Assembly (NCBI GenBank): GCA_030453435.1
Contig: JAKDKI010000039.1
Coordinates: 1 to 11,966 of the forward strand
Direction of reading: 5' to 3'
Source of the DNA: Kocuria sp.
GTDB lineage: Bacteria; Actinomycetota; Actinomycetes; Actinomycetales; Micrococcaceae
DNA: 11,966 bases
Shown: one piece after another, positions 1 to 6,633 of the stretch
How the letters are laid out: the number at the start of each line of letters is the position of its first letter
Position numbering within the stretch: the stretch's first letter is position 1
Position numbers and translations under genes: made by a program
Notes under the pieces: generated by a model
The model's input: the letters and a program-made list of their open reading frames with translations, nothing else
Told to the model about the DNA's origin: nothing
Databases searched by the model: none

Positions 1-500
1 AGCCCAAGGCGGCCATGCTCAAGGACCTCAAGCGGGTCCTGAAGAAGTTCGGTCGTCAGAGCGCCAAGGACTTTGTGCTCTCGCCGCTGCTGGCCTCCCT
101 GACCGGTTCCGCCAAGTCCTCGATCAAGGGCTACGTGGCCGCCAACGTGATTCGCAACCTGTGGGCCCACGCGGTGATCTTCTGCGGTCACTTCCCGGAC
201 GGCGCCGAAACGTTCACGGAAGAGGACATCGAGAACGAGTCCCGCGGTCACTGGTACTTGCGCCAGGCCATGGGCTCGGCCAATATCGACGGCTCCCCGT
301 TCATGCACTTCATGACCGGCAACCTGTCGTTCCAGATCGAGCACCACTTGTTCCCGGATCTGCCCTCCAACCGCATGGCTGAGATTGCGCCGCGGGTCAA
401 GGCGATTTGCGAGGAGTACGGCATTCCGTACACCTCCGGTCCGTTGCCCAAGCAGGTTTTCGAGGCGTGGCGTAAGGTTTTCCGGCTCGCTCTCCCGTGA
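1..500 (+). CDS. Fatty acid desaturase (DesA3/acyl-CoA desaturase type), C-terminal part, 5' truncated by window edge
   Basis: This is the C-terminal end of a membrane di-iron fatty acid desaturase, which introduces a double bond into an acyl-CoA or acyl-lipid chain in the cytoplasmic membrane. The reading frame is open from base 3 (Pro-Lys-Ala-Ala before the first internal ATG at 15), so that ATG is internal and the true start lies outside the window. Visible signatures are the third histidine box QIEHHLFP (bases about 332-355), the preceding GNLS, and an upstream HAVIFCGHFPDG segment typical of the DesA3/linoleoyl-CoA desaturase family. The first two histidine boxes and most membrane helices must lie upstream. 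About 166 residues are visible, ending in TGA at 498-500. In related actinobacteria an oxidoreductase with ferredoxin domains often supplies electrons, but none is in view. The family call is firm; the regiospecificity cannot be read from the sequence. Confidence 0.93.
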   Translation, partial: PKAAMLKDLKRVLKKFGRQSAKDFVLSPLLASLTGSAKSSIKGYVAANVIRNLWAHAVIFCGHFPDGAETFTEEDIENESRGHWYLRQAMGSANIDGSPFMHFMTGNLSFQIEHHLFPDLPSNRMAEIAPRVKAICEEYGIPYTSGPLPKQVFEAWRKVFRLALP

Positions 501-519
501 GCCGTGATCCGTGATCCGT

Positions 520-551
520 GGCCCAGCGCCCTCGGGCGAGGGCAGTGGGCC
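520..551 (+). terminator. GC-rich hairpin after the desaturase gene
   Basis: An inverted repeat begins 20 bp after the desaturase stop. GGCCCA (520-525) pairs with TGGGCC (546-551), and GCCCTC (528-533) pairs with GAGGGC (538-543), around a GGGC loop with a 2x2 internal mismatch. No U-tract follows, as is common for actinobacterial intrinsic terminators. It probably ends desaturase transcription. Its position between the desaturase and the -10 element at 558 also argues against translation of the next gene starting at GTG 511. Confidence 0.55.
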
Positions 552-557
552 GTCCGG

Positions 558-571
558 TAGAGTTTCGGGGG
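558..571 (+). promoter_or_regulatory. Probable -10 element of a leaderless promoter
   Basis: TAGAGT at 558-563 fits the actinobacterial TANNNT -10 consensus. It lies seven bases before the GTG at 571, so a transcript starting the usual distance downstream would begin on or next to the start codon. No purine-rich Shine-Dalgarno sequence precedes this GTG. Both facts fit leaderless transcription, which is common in actinobacteria. No convincing -35 hexamer is visible, so this is a pattern-based inference. Confidence 0.45.
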
Positions 572-1662
572 TGAAAGTAACCACCCTTGCTATCGTCGGG
601 CCCGCCCAGCACGGGGTCAGGATGCACGCGAGTGCCCTGGCCGATCTCACTCCGCAGGCCGCGCGAGTAGAGGGTGAGATCGCTGAGGTCCTGCCGCAAC
701 TGTTGGTCGAAGACGGTCCCGTCCATCTCCATTTCACGGATCGGATTTTCGGTCGTGACGCGGACGACGCCGCCCACGTCCTGGAGCGCATCGCCGCTCA
801 CCGACGCGTGTCAGTCACGCTTCACGACATCCCCCAACCCTCCGACGGTCACGCGTTCACGGCCCGCAGTGCCGGTTACGCCCGCGTGGTCACGGCCGCT
901 CACATGGTCATCGTGAGCAGTGAGTACGAACGCGATCTCCTGCTCCGGCACACGGGCGTTCCTGCGGATACCGCGGTGCACGTGGATCCGTTGCCCATCG
1001 ACCGCGTGTCCGCCACCATTTCGACCAGAGACCCTCTCGGCTTCCGGTCCAGCAGGCCGAGCGTGGGTCTGCTCGGATTCATCTACCCGGGCAAGGGCCA
1101 CGCGCACGTGCTGGCCGCGTTGGCATCAAACACTCACGCTGCCGACGTCGTTGCGCTGGGCCGGCCATCGGACGGTCACCAGGACCTCGTCTCCGAATTC
1201 GAGCGCACCGCGAGCGCGCAGGGTCGACACTTCCACGTCACCGGCTTCCTGTCCGAGGATGAGCTCACTGCAGCCGCGCGTTCGGTCACGGTGCCGGTGG
1301 TGGCACCCGAGCACGTCTCTGCCTCGGGCTCGGTCGGTCGCTGGATTGCCAGTGGCCGCCGACCGATAGTCACACGGCACCCGTTCTTCGAAGAACTCCG
1401 CGACCGCGCACCCTGGTCGTTGACCCTCACCGAGGACCTTCCCGCTGCCTTGGACGCCGCACTCGAGAACCCCGCTTCCACATGGATCGAAGACGGGGAT
1501 TGGAATGAGTCAGATGTTCCGTCCACCGCTCTCGCGGCGCAGACCCAGTGGTCCAGACTGTTGGCTTCGAATCCTGACACGAAGGCCAGTGAACCGACGA
1601 ACGACCGCCCCGCGATGTCCACGGATTCGCAGGGGTCCGCCGAGTCGCAGGTGACACCATGA
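571..1662 (+). CDS. Glycosyltransferase family 4-like protein
   Basis: This is a probable GT-B-fold retaining glycosyltransferase that moves a sugar from a nucleotide donor onto a glycan or lipid acceptor at the cytoplasmic face of the membrane. With the GTG start at 571 the product is 363 residues. The N-terminus reads TLAIVGPAQHGV, a typical first strand and glycine loop of GT4 enzymes. GFIYPGKGH (about 169-177) corresponds to the donor-domain motif that usually reads G-x-x-x-x-x-KG. PEHVSASGSVGRWIASG (about 246-262) corresponds to the E-x7-E-like donor-binding region, although the second acidic residue is not obvious. The last 30 residues (about 335-363) are Ser/Thr/Pro/Glu-rich and probably disordered. 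GTG 511 in the same frame would add 20 residues but lies before a terminator-like hairpin, so 571 is preferred. The stop overlaps the next gene by 4 bp (ATGA at 1659-1662), implying translational coupling. Donor and acceptor are unknown. Confidence 0.8.
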   Translation: MKVTTLAIVGPAQHGVRMHASALADLTPQAARVEGEIAEVLPQLLVEDGPVHLHFTDRIFGRDADDAAHVLERIAAHRRVSVTLHDIPQPSDGHAFTARSAGYARVVTAAHMVIVSSEYERDLLLRHTGVPADTAVHVDPLPIDRVSATISTRDPLGFRSSRPSVGLLGFIYPGKGHAHVLAALASNTHAADVVALGRPSDGHQDLVSEFERTASAQGRHFHVTGFLSEDELTAAARSVTVPVVAPEHVSASGSVGRWIASGRRPIVTRHPFFEELRDRAPWSLTLTEDLPAALDAALENPASTWIEDGDWNESDVPSTALAAQTQWSRLLASNPDTKASEPTNDRPAMSTDSQGSAESQVTP

Positions 1663-2903
1663 ACGCGCCGGCTGGCGCCGTCGACGGCGAGCGACAGGAC
1701 GGCGCTCCACGTGTCAGCGTGATCGTGCCCTACTACGAGAACCAACTCGGCCTGGACCGGTTGCTGCGGGCGTTGGAAAGACAGGGCCTTCCGGCCCGGG
1801 AGTTCGAGGTGATCGTCAGCGACGACGGCTCGACCGAGGCGCCAGCGATCGGAGCGACGTCGTACCGGGTGCGCCTGACCCGGCAGGAGAACTTAGGGTT
1901 CCGTGCGGCCGCGGCCCGCAACGGGGGCGCGGCTCTCGCGCGGGCACCCCACCTCGTGTTCCTCGACGGCGACATGATGCCCGAGCCAGGTTTTCTCACG
2001 GCGATGCTCGCGGGTATGGAACGGCACGAGGACGGTCACGGTGTACTGGCCGTGGGTGCGCGCAAACACGTGGACGTTTCCGAGTGCACGCCGGACCAGA
2101 TCGACCAGTGGCTCACCTCCGGGCATGCCCATGGTGCTCGCCGCCTTGAGGATCCGTCCTGGCTATCGGACGGCTACGCGCGCAGCAACGATCTAGCGGC
2201 TGCGAACGTCGAAGATTTCCGGCTCATCATCAGCGCGCTCATGAGCGTGGACCGTGAGCTCTTCGAATTCGTGGGAGGGTTCGACGAAACGCTCACCGGG
2301 TACGGGGGAGAGGACTGGGATCTCGCGTACCGGTGTTGGCAGGCGGGCGCGCGATTCACCCACGTTCGGAGTGCTATTGCGTGGCACGACGGCCCCGACC
2401 TGGGCGGACGGGCCGATACCCGGGACATCAAGGACGCCGAAACCATGGCGCTGGCTCAGCGCATCCCGTTGTCGAGCACACGGGGACAGGGTGTCGTCTT
2501 CGAACAACCGGCCGCGGTGGTTCGGGCGCGCGGTCACGATAACGACGGCGAGGCGTTCCTGACCGCGTTACAGCTACTCCGGGACACGGACGCCGGCATC
2601 TGGTTCGTGGACCGCGACTCGATTCCCACCGCCCTCGCTCAGGATCCCCGAATCAGAGTGGGCGAACCGGAACCGCGTTACCGGGCCAGATCCCGCTACC
2701 TGGTGGACGTGACGGCCCCACTTACTCTGCATGAACCGCTGGGCGCACTGTGTGAGCGCGGTGAACAAAGCGCTCCCGGGCTTCTGGAACTGCGGGAGAC
2801 ACGTAATGTGAACCGTGGGGAATCGGACGTGTCAGTCGTATGCGATGCGGCTCGTCCGGCAGACACGCAGCAACGCATTGAAGGACGGGTGGCACATGGC
2901 TGA
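1659..2903 (+). CDS. Glycosyltransferase family 2 with C-terminal extension
   Basis: The N-terminal 260 or so residues form a GT-A family 2 glycosyltransferase, an inverting enzyme using a nucleotide-sugar donor and a metal ion. Visible motifs are VSVIVPYYEN (19-28), SDDGST (54-59), the metal-binding DGDMM (103-107) and the GGEDWDLAYRC segment (216-226), the ED-containing motif of the acceptor/catalytic site. VGGFDE (205-210) precedes it as in many polysaccharide GT2 enzymes. Residues about 279-414 form an additional region with no motif I recognise. Part of it (VVRARGHDNDGEAFL, then GIWFVDRDSIP) could be a small alpha/beta domain, and the last 30 residues look disordered. The product has 414 residues against roughly 250-330 for simple GT2 proteins. 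ATG 1659 overlaps the preceding stop by 4 bp, and a weak AGGTGA precedes it. It overlaps the following WcbI gene by 8 bp, so the three are one translational unit, probably for a surface glycan. Confidence 0.85.
   Translation: MNAPAGAVDGERQDGAPRVSVIVPYYENQLGLDRLLRALERQGLPAREFEVIVSDDGSTEAPAIGATSYRVRLTRQENLGFRAAAARNGGAALARAPHLVFLDGDMMPEPGFLTAMLAGMERHEDGHGVLAVGARKHVDVSECTPDQIDQWLTSGHAHGARRLEDPSWLSDGYARSNDLAAANVEDFRLIISALMSVDRELFEFVGGFDETLTGYGGEDWDLAYRCWQAGARFTHVRSAIAWHDGPDLGGRADTRDIKDAETMALAQRIPLSSTRGQGVVFEQPAAVVRARGHDNDGEAFLTALQLLRDTDAGIWFVDRDSIPTALAQDPRIRVGEPEPRYRARSRYLVDVTAPLTLHEPLGALCERGEQSAPGLLELRETRNVNRGESDVSVVCDAARPADTQQRIEGRVAHG
2880..2885 (+). promoter_or_regulatory. Shine-Dalgarno GAAGGA deciding the WcbI start
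   Basis: GAAGGA ends 10 nt before ATG 2896 and lies within the 3' end of the GT2 gene. The alternative in-frame GTG at 2815 has no comparable site and would overlap GT2 by 89 bp, so 2896 is preferred. Confidence 0.55.
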
Positions 2904-3849
2904 GGAACTGGGTTTCGATCCGCATGACCCCGGTCGGCGAGCGCACTACGGAGAGTTCTACGGACTGGCCGATCTGCCGGATGCCCCGATTTTCATGGTG
3001 CACGGCAACTGCCAGGCGGAGTCCCTGCGTGTGCTGCTGCATGCTGCGGGCGAGGGGCGCTGGCACGGTGTGCGGGTTCCTCCGGTCCATGAGTTGCTGG
3101 CCGAGGACCTTCCGCACCTCACCCGGTTGCTGAACCGGTGCAGCTTTGTGGCGACCCAACCGGTGGCCTCCGGGTATCGCGGATTACCGCTGGGATCGGA
3201 CGAGATCCTGGCGCTGACTCCAGCAGACTCGCGCGCGGTGAAGTACCCCGTGATGCGGTGGACCGCGCTCATGCCCACGCTGGCGATCGTGCGGGCGCAG
3301 GGCGTGACGGACCCGCCTATCGCGCCGTACCACGACCTCCGAGTGCTCGTGGCGGCCGCGCAGGGAAAAAGTTCCGTGCATCTGGAACCCGTCTCGGACG
3401 AGGCCGTGCGCGCCTCCCGCGATGAATCGCTGCACCAACTGCGCATCCGGCAGCAGGCCCACGGAACAGTGGATGCGGCGTCGTTGTTCGAGGCGGCCGG
3501 ACCCGACGCGGCCCATGTGATCAACCACCCCAGCAATCAAGTACTCATGGGCGTGGCGCGGGAAATCCTCGAGCGACTCGGTGAACCGGGGGAGGTCCAG
3601 GATCCGGGTCGTGTGCTGCTCGGCGGCATTCGCGCGCCCATTTACGCGTCCACCCTGCATGCGTTGGGGTACAGCGACGATGACCTCGAGGCTGGTCCGC
3701 GTGATCACTGGGTCATTGGTGGTGAGAAGGTTTCGGAGGACGACGTCGCCGCGGAGCACCTTGGTTGGTACGCGCATTTCCCGCAGGTGGTTGCCGCGGG
3801 GATGAAGCGGCACGAGCGGCTCATCGGCGCCATGAAATTGCTGGACTAG
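2896..3849 (+). CDS. WcbI-family polysaccharide biosynthesis protein (putative acyl/acetyltransferase)
   Basis: The 317-residue product resembles WcbI, the capsule biosynthesis protein of Burkholderia pseudomallei. WcbI is reported to bind coenzyme A and is thought to act as an acetyl- or acyltransferase on polysaccharide. The recognisable signatures are the N-terminal MVHGNCQAESLRVLL segment (34-48), in which GNCQ forms the family's nucleotide/CoA-binding turn, and HVINHPSNQVL (207-217), matching the conserved C-terminal N-H-P motif. The distance between the two fits the family. No signal peptide or membrane helix is visible, so the protein is probably cytoplasmic. Start 2896 is chosen for its GAAGGA site and short 8-bp overlap with GT2. 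A longer form from GTG 2815 would add 27 residues that do not look like a conserved N-terminus. Sitting directly behind two glycosyltransferases, it probably modifies the glycan they build. The chemistry for this homologue is inferred only. Confidence 0.75.
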   Translation: MAEELGFDPHDPGRRAHYGEFYGLADLPDAPIFMVHGNCQAESLRVLLHAAGEGRWHGVRVPPVHELLAEDLPHLTRLLNRCSFVATQPVASGYRGLPLGSDEILALTPADSRAVKYPVMRWTALMPTLAIVRAQGVTDPPIAPYHDLRVLVAAAQGKSSVHLEPVSDEAVRASRDESLHQLRIRQQAHGTVDAASLFEAAGPDAAHVINHPSNQVLMGVAREILERLGEPGEVQDPGRVLLGGIRAPIYASTLHALGYSDDDLEAGPRDHWVIGGEKVSEDDVAAEHLGWYAHFPQVVAAGMKRHERLIGAMKLLD

Positions 3850-3867
3850 CGAGGTGGGTCTTTCGAA

Positions 3868-4167
3868 ATGACGAGTGAGAACGGCTCCGAAACTCATGCA
3901 CTGCGGGAGCAGGCAGCGGATTCTATTCGTGATCTGTTGCGGCAACGCAACGGGAAAACGATCTGCCCTTCCGAGACCGCACGCACGATCGGTGGCGATG
4001 ACTGGCGGGACCTGATGCCCCTGGTGCGTGACGTTGCCAAGGCGCTAGTGGGCCAGGGTGAAGTGATCGTGCAGCAAAAGGGCGAAGAAGTGGACATCAC
4101 TGCAGCTCGCGGCCCCATTCGACTGGCGCCGGGTCCGCGATTGAACGGGCAGGTTACAGGCGACTGA
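3868..4167 (+). CDS. DUF3253 family small protein
   Basis: This 99-residue protein matches the DUF3253 pattern: GKTICPSETAR (29-39), the central DDWRDLMPLVRD (44-55), GEVIVQQKG (64-72) and the terminal ARGPIRLAP (80-88). These proteins are predicted winged-helix-like and occur singly in many bacteria; no biochemical function is known to me. It begins 18 bp after the WcbI stop, with GAGGTGGG at 3851-3858 as ribosome binding site nine bases before ATG 3868. It may therefore be co-transcribed with the glycan genes. Whether it takes part in that pathway is doubtful, because the family is found in many unrelated contexts. There is no signal peptide or membrane segment. Confidence 0.8.
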   Translation: MTSENGSETHALREQAADSIRDLLRQRNGKTICPSETARTIGGDDWRDLMPLVRDVAKALVGQGEVIVQQKGEEVDITAARGPIRLAPGPRLNGQVTGD

Positions 4168-4282
4168 CCACAATGTGACATAAAGCCCACGGATAGTGCG
4201 GCTAATCACTTCCCGGGCATACGGTGAATGAAAAATTTTTGAATTCTGATGTTCAACGCGCCGGTCGAGAAGTGGTGAGGTC
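4168..4282 (+). promoter_or_regulatory. Intergenic region with A/T-rich patch and inverted repeats upstream of the amidohydrolase
   Basis: The 115-bp gap contains a local A/T-rich stretch (about 4226-4250) that stands out from the GC-rich surroundings. It holds a 10-bp palindrome AAAAATTTTT (4231-4240) overlapping an inverted repeat TTGAA-N8-TTCAA (4239-4256). TACGGT (4220-4225) fits a TANNNT -10 element, but no good -35 is paired with it. GGTGAGG (4274-4280) is the ribosome binding site, unusually close (2 nt) to ATG 4283. The region plausibly holds the promoter and a regulator site for the amidohydrolase-transporter unit. No terminator hairpin for the preceding gene was found. Confidence 0.35.
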
Positions 4283-5467
4283 ATGTCATTCGTTGCAGCT
4301 GCCCAAGAAATACAGCCCGAGCTCGTGGAGTTGCGCAGAAGACTTCACGCGCATCCCGAACTCGGCAATGATCTGCCGTGGACACAGCAGCAGGTACTCC
4401 AGGCGCTGGAGGGACTGGGTCTCGAGATCACTGTGGGCACGTCGGTCACGTCCGTTGTAGCGGTGCTGCGCGGTGGCCAGCCAGGGCCCACTGTGTTGCT
4501 GCGCGGTGACATGGACGGGCTGCCCGTCGCCGAACAAACCGGTCTGGAATACGCCTCCGAGAACGGCAACATGCACGCGTGCGGTCACGACCTCCACACG
4601 GCTGGCCTCGTGGGAGCGGCCAAGCTGCTGAGCGCTCGCAGGGACGAGCTTCAGGGCAACGTAATTTTCATGTTCCAGCCCGGTGAAGAAGGCCCCGGTG
4701 GGGCCAAACCGATGCTCGACGAGGGGCTGCTAGAGGCCGCCGGCGAGAAACCCGTGGCTGCCTACGCGATTCATGTGGCTCCCGGCGTTCCCGGTGTCTT
4801 CAACTATTGGACCACCACCGCGATGGCCGGAGCCAACAAACTGTCCGTGACGTTCCACGGCAAGGGCGGCCACGGATCACAACCGCACACGGCCCAGGAC
4901 CCAGTGCCCGCGCTGTTGGAGTTCGGTACCGCGCTGCAGGTCATGGTGACCCGCCGCTTCAACGTGTTCGATCCCGTGGTGCTGTCGATCAGCCAACTGT
5001 CTGCTGGGAATGCAGTGAACGTGATCCCAGACAGCGCCAGACTGGGCGCGAGCGTCCGCACGTTGTCACGCGAGACCACCGAGGCGTTCCCGGTTGCGGT
5101 CAAGCAACTGGCCGACGGTATCGCCGCAGCTCACGGGGTGCGGGCCCACGTCGACTGGGAAGTCCTGTACCCGGTCACGATCAACGATCAGGACGAGGCG
5201 GCCTTCACTGCGGAAACACTGAGCGCAACCTTTGGTGAATCCCGGGTGGTCGAATATGCGAATCCGCTCATGGGTTCCGAGGACTTCTCCTTCGTCCTGG
5301 AGAACGTCCCCGGTTGCTTCGTTTTCTTGCAGTGCAGCCCGCCGGACGTTGATCCGGAGACCGCGGATTGGAATCACTCACCCAACGTGCTCTTCGACGA
5401 CGCCGTCCTGGGGGACCAGGCCGCGGCCCTGGCCCAGTTAGCCTTCGACCGGCTGGCCTCCCACTAG
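4283..5467 (+). CDS. M20D-type amidohydrolase (N-acyl-amino-acid / hippurate hydrolase-like)
   Basis: This is a cytosolic metal-dependent amidohydrolase of peptidase family M20, subfamily D, which cleaves an N-acyl or N-aryl group from an amino acid or a related amide. The 394 residues are the normal family length. Visible motifs are RRRLHAHPELG (18-28), LLRGDMDGLPV (72-82), MHACGHD (97-103) with the metal ligands Cys100 and His102, GEEGPGG (134-140) with Glu135/Glu136, His164 in YAIHV, the dimerisation-domain motif GKGGHGSQPH (193-202), GSEDF (331-335) and the last ligand His365 in WNHSPN. All expected metal and catalytic residues are present, so it should be active. No signal peptide is seen. 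The substrate cannot be read from sequence; hippurate, N-acetyl-amino acids, IAA-amino acid conjugates and amino-benzoyl-glutamate are all handled by relatives. The membrane protein gene 50 bp downstream suggests uptake followed by hydrolysis. Confidence 0.9.
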   Translation: MSFVAAAQEIQPELVELRRRLHAHPELGNDLPWTQQQVLQALEGLGLEITVGTSVTSVVAVLRGGQPGPTVLLRGDMDGLPVAEQTGLEYASENGNMHACGHDLHTAGLVGAAKLLSARRDELQGNVIFMFQPGEEGPGGAKPMLDEGLLEAAGEKPVAAYAIHVAPGVPGVFNYWTTTAMAGANKLSVTFHGKGGHGSQPHTAQDPVPALLEFGTALQVMVTRRFNVFDPVVLSISQLSAGNAVNVIPDSARLGASVRTLSRETTEAFPVAVKQLADGIAAAHGVRAHVDWEVLYPVTINDQDEAAFTAETLSATFGESRVVEYANPLMGSEDFSFVLENVPGCFVFLQCSPPDVDPETADWNHSPNVLFDDAVLGDQAAALAQLAFDRLASH

Positions 5468-5504
5468 GCGTTTCACGCACCGCCACTTCTCATCGGTACC
5501 TCAC

Positions 5505-5511
5505 GGAAGGA
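5505..5511 (+). promoter_or_regulatory. Shine-Dalgarno GGAAGGA of the membrane protein gene
   Basis: GGAAGGA lies six bases before ATG 5518. This strong site fixes the start and rules out the longer open frame beginning at 5368, which lies inside the amidohydrolase gene. Confidence 0.75.
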
Positions 5512-5517
5512 CCCACC

Positions 5518-6521
5518 ATGTTTCCACTTCTGGCGGCCGCCATCATCCTGGCGTTCATAGCACTCGGTGAACTCGCGTCCATCTGGTCGAGAGCACGCAT
5601 CCCCTCCCTGCTCGTGGCGATGCTCGGCGTCTTCATTTTCGCGAAGCTCGGGATCATCCCGGAGGACTTGGTGGCAACCTCCACCATGGTGGTCGTGGGC
5701 GCGCTCATCCAGCCGCCCCTCATGGTGCACATGGGGTCTCTGATTCCGCTGGCGACCATGAAGGCGCAGTGGAAAGCCGTGGTCATCGCGCTGGGCGGCA
5801 TGCTCGTGGGAGTCGGTCTGGTGCTGGCCATTGTCACGCCGCTGTTCGGATTCGAGTACGCGGTGGGTGGTGCAGGCCCGTTGGCGGGTGGCATCATCTC
5901 CACCTCGCTCACCACCCAGGGCCTCACCGAGACCGGTATCGCCACCGCCGTGGTCGTGGTGCCCTCTCTGGTACTGATGCTCCAGTCATTGCCTTCGATG
6001 CCTCTGACCAACTACTTGCTGCGTTCCTACGCAATCAAACTTCGCGACCGGGGTGACTTGAAGCAGCTGGGATCCTCCGACCCCTCCGATTCGACGGCAT
6101 CCCTGTCATCCCGGACCGGGTCCTGGAGCGCAGCAACAGCTTTGGTATCGCCATGGCAGCCATCATTTGCATCGTGATTGCTCCCCTCATGACCGCGTCC
6201 ATGGATGACGTGATCGCGTCGCTGCTGCCCGTTCTGGCGATCCTGGGATTCGGCATGCTGGGCATCCTGATCGGTGGTGCCATAGTCACCAAGCTGTTGG
6301 GCTGGCATCCCAAATTGGGCATGTCGGTGGCTCTGACCGCCATGTACGGATTCCCCGCCGATTATCTGATCGTGCAAGAAGTGGTGCGTTCGACCGCCCG
6401 CGGTGAAGAAGAAGCGGCCGCGCTGCGCAACCACCTCTTGCCACCCATGCTCATTGGTGGCTTCACGTCCGTGAGCGCCGGCTCAATCATCGTCGCGAGC
6501 GTGCTGGTGGGGATGCTGTAA
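5518..6521 (+). pseudogene. Polytopic membrane transporter-like protein, split by a frameshift near 6090
   Basis: Two frames together encode a roughly 334-residue integral membrane protein. The first frame (5518-6177) is convincingly membrane-like up to Asp191 (codon 6088-6090), then turns into about 28 Ser/Pro-rich non-membrane residues before stopping. The second frame is open and sensible from TTC at 6090 (Phe-Asp-Gly-Ile-Pro-Val-Ile-Pro-Asp) through ATG 6153 to TAA 6519-6521. One extra T in GATTCGAC, giving GATTTCGAC, would join them without losing a codon, so a single-base deletion is the simplest explanation. The rebuilt protein has about 9-10 hydrophobic segments, with a Gly-rich stretch (GGAGPLAGGIISTSLTT, about 117-133) of the sort seen in sodium- or anion-coupled carriers such as GltS, and a hydrophilic loop at the frameshift. 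I cannot name the family. Placement behind an amidohydrolase suggests it imports that enzyme's substrate. A sequencing error cannot be excluded, in which case the gene is intact. Confidence 0.7.
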
Positions 6522-6533
6522 CCGATTGACCGA

Positions 6534-6574
6534 GCGAGAAACCCCGAGCGAATGATTCGCTCGGGGTTTCTCGC
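6534..6574. terminator. Perfect 19-bp stem terminator between convergent units, probably bidirectional
   Basis: GCGAGAAACCCCGAGCGAA (6534-6552) is the exact reverse complement of 6556-6574, around a TGA loop. The 3' arm carries GGGGTTTCTCGC and is followed by CTTTCC, a weak U-rich tail on the plus strand. It begins 12 bp after the membrane protein stop (6521) and lies 59 bp beyond the stop of the convergent minus-strand acyltransferase gene (6634). Because the stem is symmetrical it can act in both directions, insulating the two convergent units. Confidence 0.88.
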
Positions 6575-6633
6575 CTTTCCACAAGCTCACGCGCTGCCGT
6601 TGTGCGCCGGACTTTGTGCAATCATCTGCCGCG

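Noticed and set aside
502..522. Tandem 7-bp repeat CCGTGAT after the desaturase stop
   Set aside because: There are only two exact copies and a partial third. This is too short to call a repeat element, and no function is evident.
511..570. GTG 511 as the start of the GT4 gene
   Set aside because: The 20 extra residues are Gly/Ser/Pro-rich and are encoded across a terminator-like hairpin, upstream of the -10 element. The family-like N-terminus begins at 571.
2815..2895. GTG 2815 as the start of the WcbI gene
   Set aside because: It would overlap GT2 by 89 bp, has no ribosome binding site and adds residues unlike the family. ATG 2896 has GAAGGA upstream.
4168..4282. Terminator or small RNA gene between the DUF3253 and amidohydrolase genes
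   Set aside because: No stable GC-rich stem with a U-tract could be found; only short A/T palindromes are present.
6050..6177. Programmed -1 ribosomal frameshifting in the membrane protein gene
   Set aside because: The needed shift is -1, but there is no slippery X-XXY-YYZ heptamer at 6080-6095 and no evident downstream stem-loop or upstream Shine-Dalgarno-like stimulator. A single-base deletion or sequencing error is simpler.
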